Assembly: GCA_900323505.1 (NCBI GenBank)
Contig: OOIN01000022.1
Coordinates: 124,001-188,000 of the forward strand
Source of the DNA: Ustilago trichophora
Taxonomy: Eukaryota > Basidiomycota > Ustilaginomycetes > Ustilaginales > Ustilaginaceae
Reading direction: 5' to 3'
DNA: 64,000 nucleotides
Shown: one piece after another, positions 63,546 to 64,000 of the stretch
How positions within the stretch are numbered: position 1 is the first letter of the stretch
Layout of the letters: every line of letters begins with the position of its first letter
Position numbers and translations under genes: made by a program
The notes under the pieces: generated by a model
Database searches by the model: none
The model's input: the letters and a program-made list of their open reading frames with translations, nothing else
Told to the model about the DNA's origin: nothing

Positions 63546-64000
63546 TTACTTGCTGAGCATCATCTGTTGTTTTGTTTCACCATCCAAAGAACAGAAAGGG
63601 CATGCATGTTAAGAAAAGGGTTAATAAAGAGTAAGAATGTGAGCTGGGGATGGGATAATGGGGGGGGTAGCTAAGAGCGTACCTTGACAAACTCGTCATA
63701 GTTGATCTGACCATCACCATCGACATCAGCCTCGCGGATCATTTCGTCGACTTCGTTATCCGAGAGCTTTTCGCCGAGGTTGGTCATGCTGTAAAACGAA
63801 GTTGCAGAGAAAAGAAGCAGGAAAAGATGTGTCAGTCAATGTGATTCAAGAAATTCGTCTGGCTCTTCCTTGCATTGCTTTGCTTGTTTCCAAATCTCGC
63901 TCTGTGGACGCATCCGCCCAACAAGCCTACCAAACCGCAGAGCAGAGGTTCGAGCAAAAGCCATCCCAGTCCAGTCCAGTCCAGTCCAGTCCCTCGCCAC
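63546..64000 (-). CDS. CMD1: Calmodulin, 3' exons only (gene continues past the right edge)
   Basis: Exons in the window are 63788-63683 and 63563-63546. The first encodes [20 protein letters not shown] and [15 protein letters not shown], the fourth EF-hand of calmodulin, with the loop [12 protein letters not shown] intact. The second is only 18 nt and gives MMLSK and the stop. The intron between them is 119 nt (donor GTACGC, acceptor CAACAG). The upstream intron (acceptor TTTACAG at 63789-63795, branch-like TGACTGAC about 40 nt before) runs to at least 64000; EF-hands 1-3 lie outside the window. Role: the Ca2+ sensor for calcineurin, CaM kinases and myosins. Identity is near-complete over the visible 40 residues. 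Confidence 0.93.
63966..63990. repeat. (CCAGT)5 pentamer repeat in the calmodulin intron
   Basis: Five CCAGT units at the right edge, inside the upstream calmodulin intron. Same unit length as the ACTGT arrays but a different sequence. Confidence 0.85.

Overview
The window is nuclear DNA of a basidiomycete, most likely a smut fungus (Ustilaginales). The evidence is long, mostly intron-poor reading frames full of Ser/Ala/Gln/Pro low-complexity tracts, sparse short GT-AG introns, C/T-rich leaders, a basidiomycete-type 5S rRNA gene, and single-copy fungal genes of the Rho1-GEF, OPI1, MKT1, RIM2 and Spt21/Ams2 classes. The species cannot be fixed from sequence alone.

Layout, left to right: gene-free left flank (1-1812); Sds3-like histone deacetylase subunit (-) divergent from cullin-3 (+); a DMPK/MRCK-like AGC kinase (-); a 6.9-kb interval without a recognisable gene; OPI1-type phospholipid-synthesis repressor (+) convergent with a 5-oxoprolinase/hydantoinase-A protein that lacks its HyuB half (-); MKT1 (+), divergent from the latter; an orphan gene with an apparent SUMO-interacting motif (-); an MGRN1/RNF157-like RING ligase (-); a Rieske plus DUF455 di-iron fusion protein (-) divergent from a VPS9-domain Rab5-family GEF (+); an Spt21/Ams2-type GATA factor (-); a dispersed 5S rRNA gene (-) followed by a 54-nt homopolymer; a large MFS transporter (+); QCR8 of respiratory complex III (-, three exons); a Rom2-like Rho1 GEF with DEP-DH-PH-CNH domains (-); a RIM2-type mitochondrial pyrimidine-nucleotide carrier (+); and the 3' end of calmodulin (-), which runs off the right edge.

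The genes are ordinary housekeeping and regulatory genes, not a co-transcribed pathway or a secondary-metabolite or effector cluster. Some pairs are functionally related by theme: Sds3-like and OPI1 both act through Sin3-Rpd3 in yeast; cullin-3 and the MGRN1-like protein are both ubiquitin-ligase components; QCR8 and RIM2 are mitochondrial. I saw no transposon-coding sequence, CRISPR array or tRNA gene.

The most interesting non-coding signals are a recurrent 12-bp palindrome family (TACAGTACTGTA and TACTGTACAGTA) found only between genes and mainly in divergent promoter intervals, and a group of very long homopolymers (A54, G39, G38, T28) confined to 46.3-61.2 kb. I found no convincing multi-gene undescribed system. 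The best protein-level novelties are the HyuA-only oxoprolinase, the Rieske-DUF455 fusion, the GATA finger with a 67-residue loop, and the SIM-bearing orphan.
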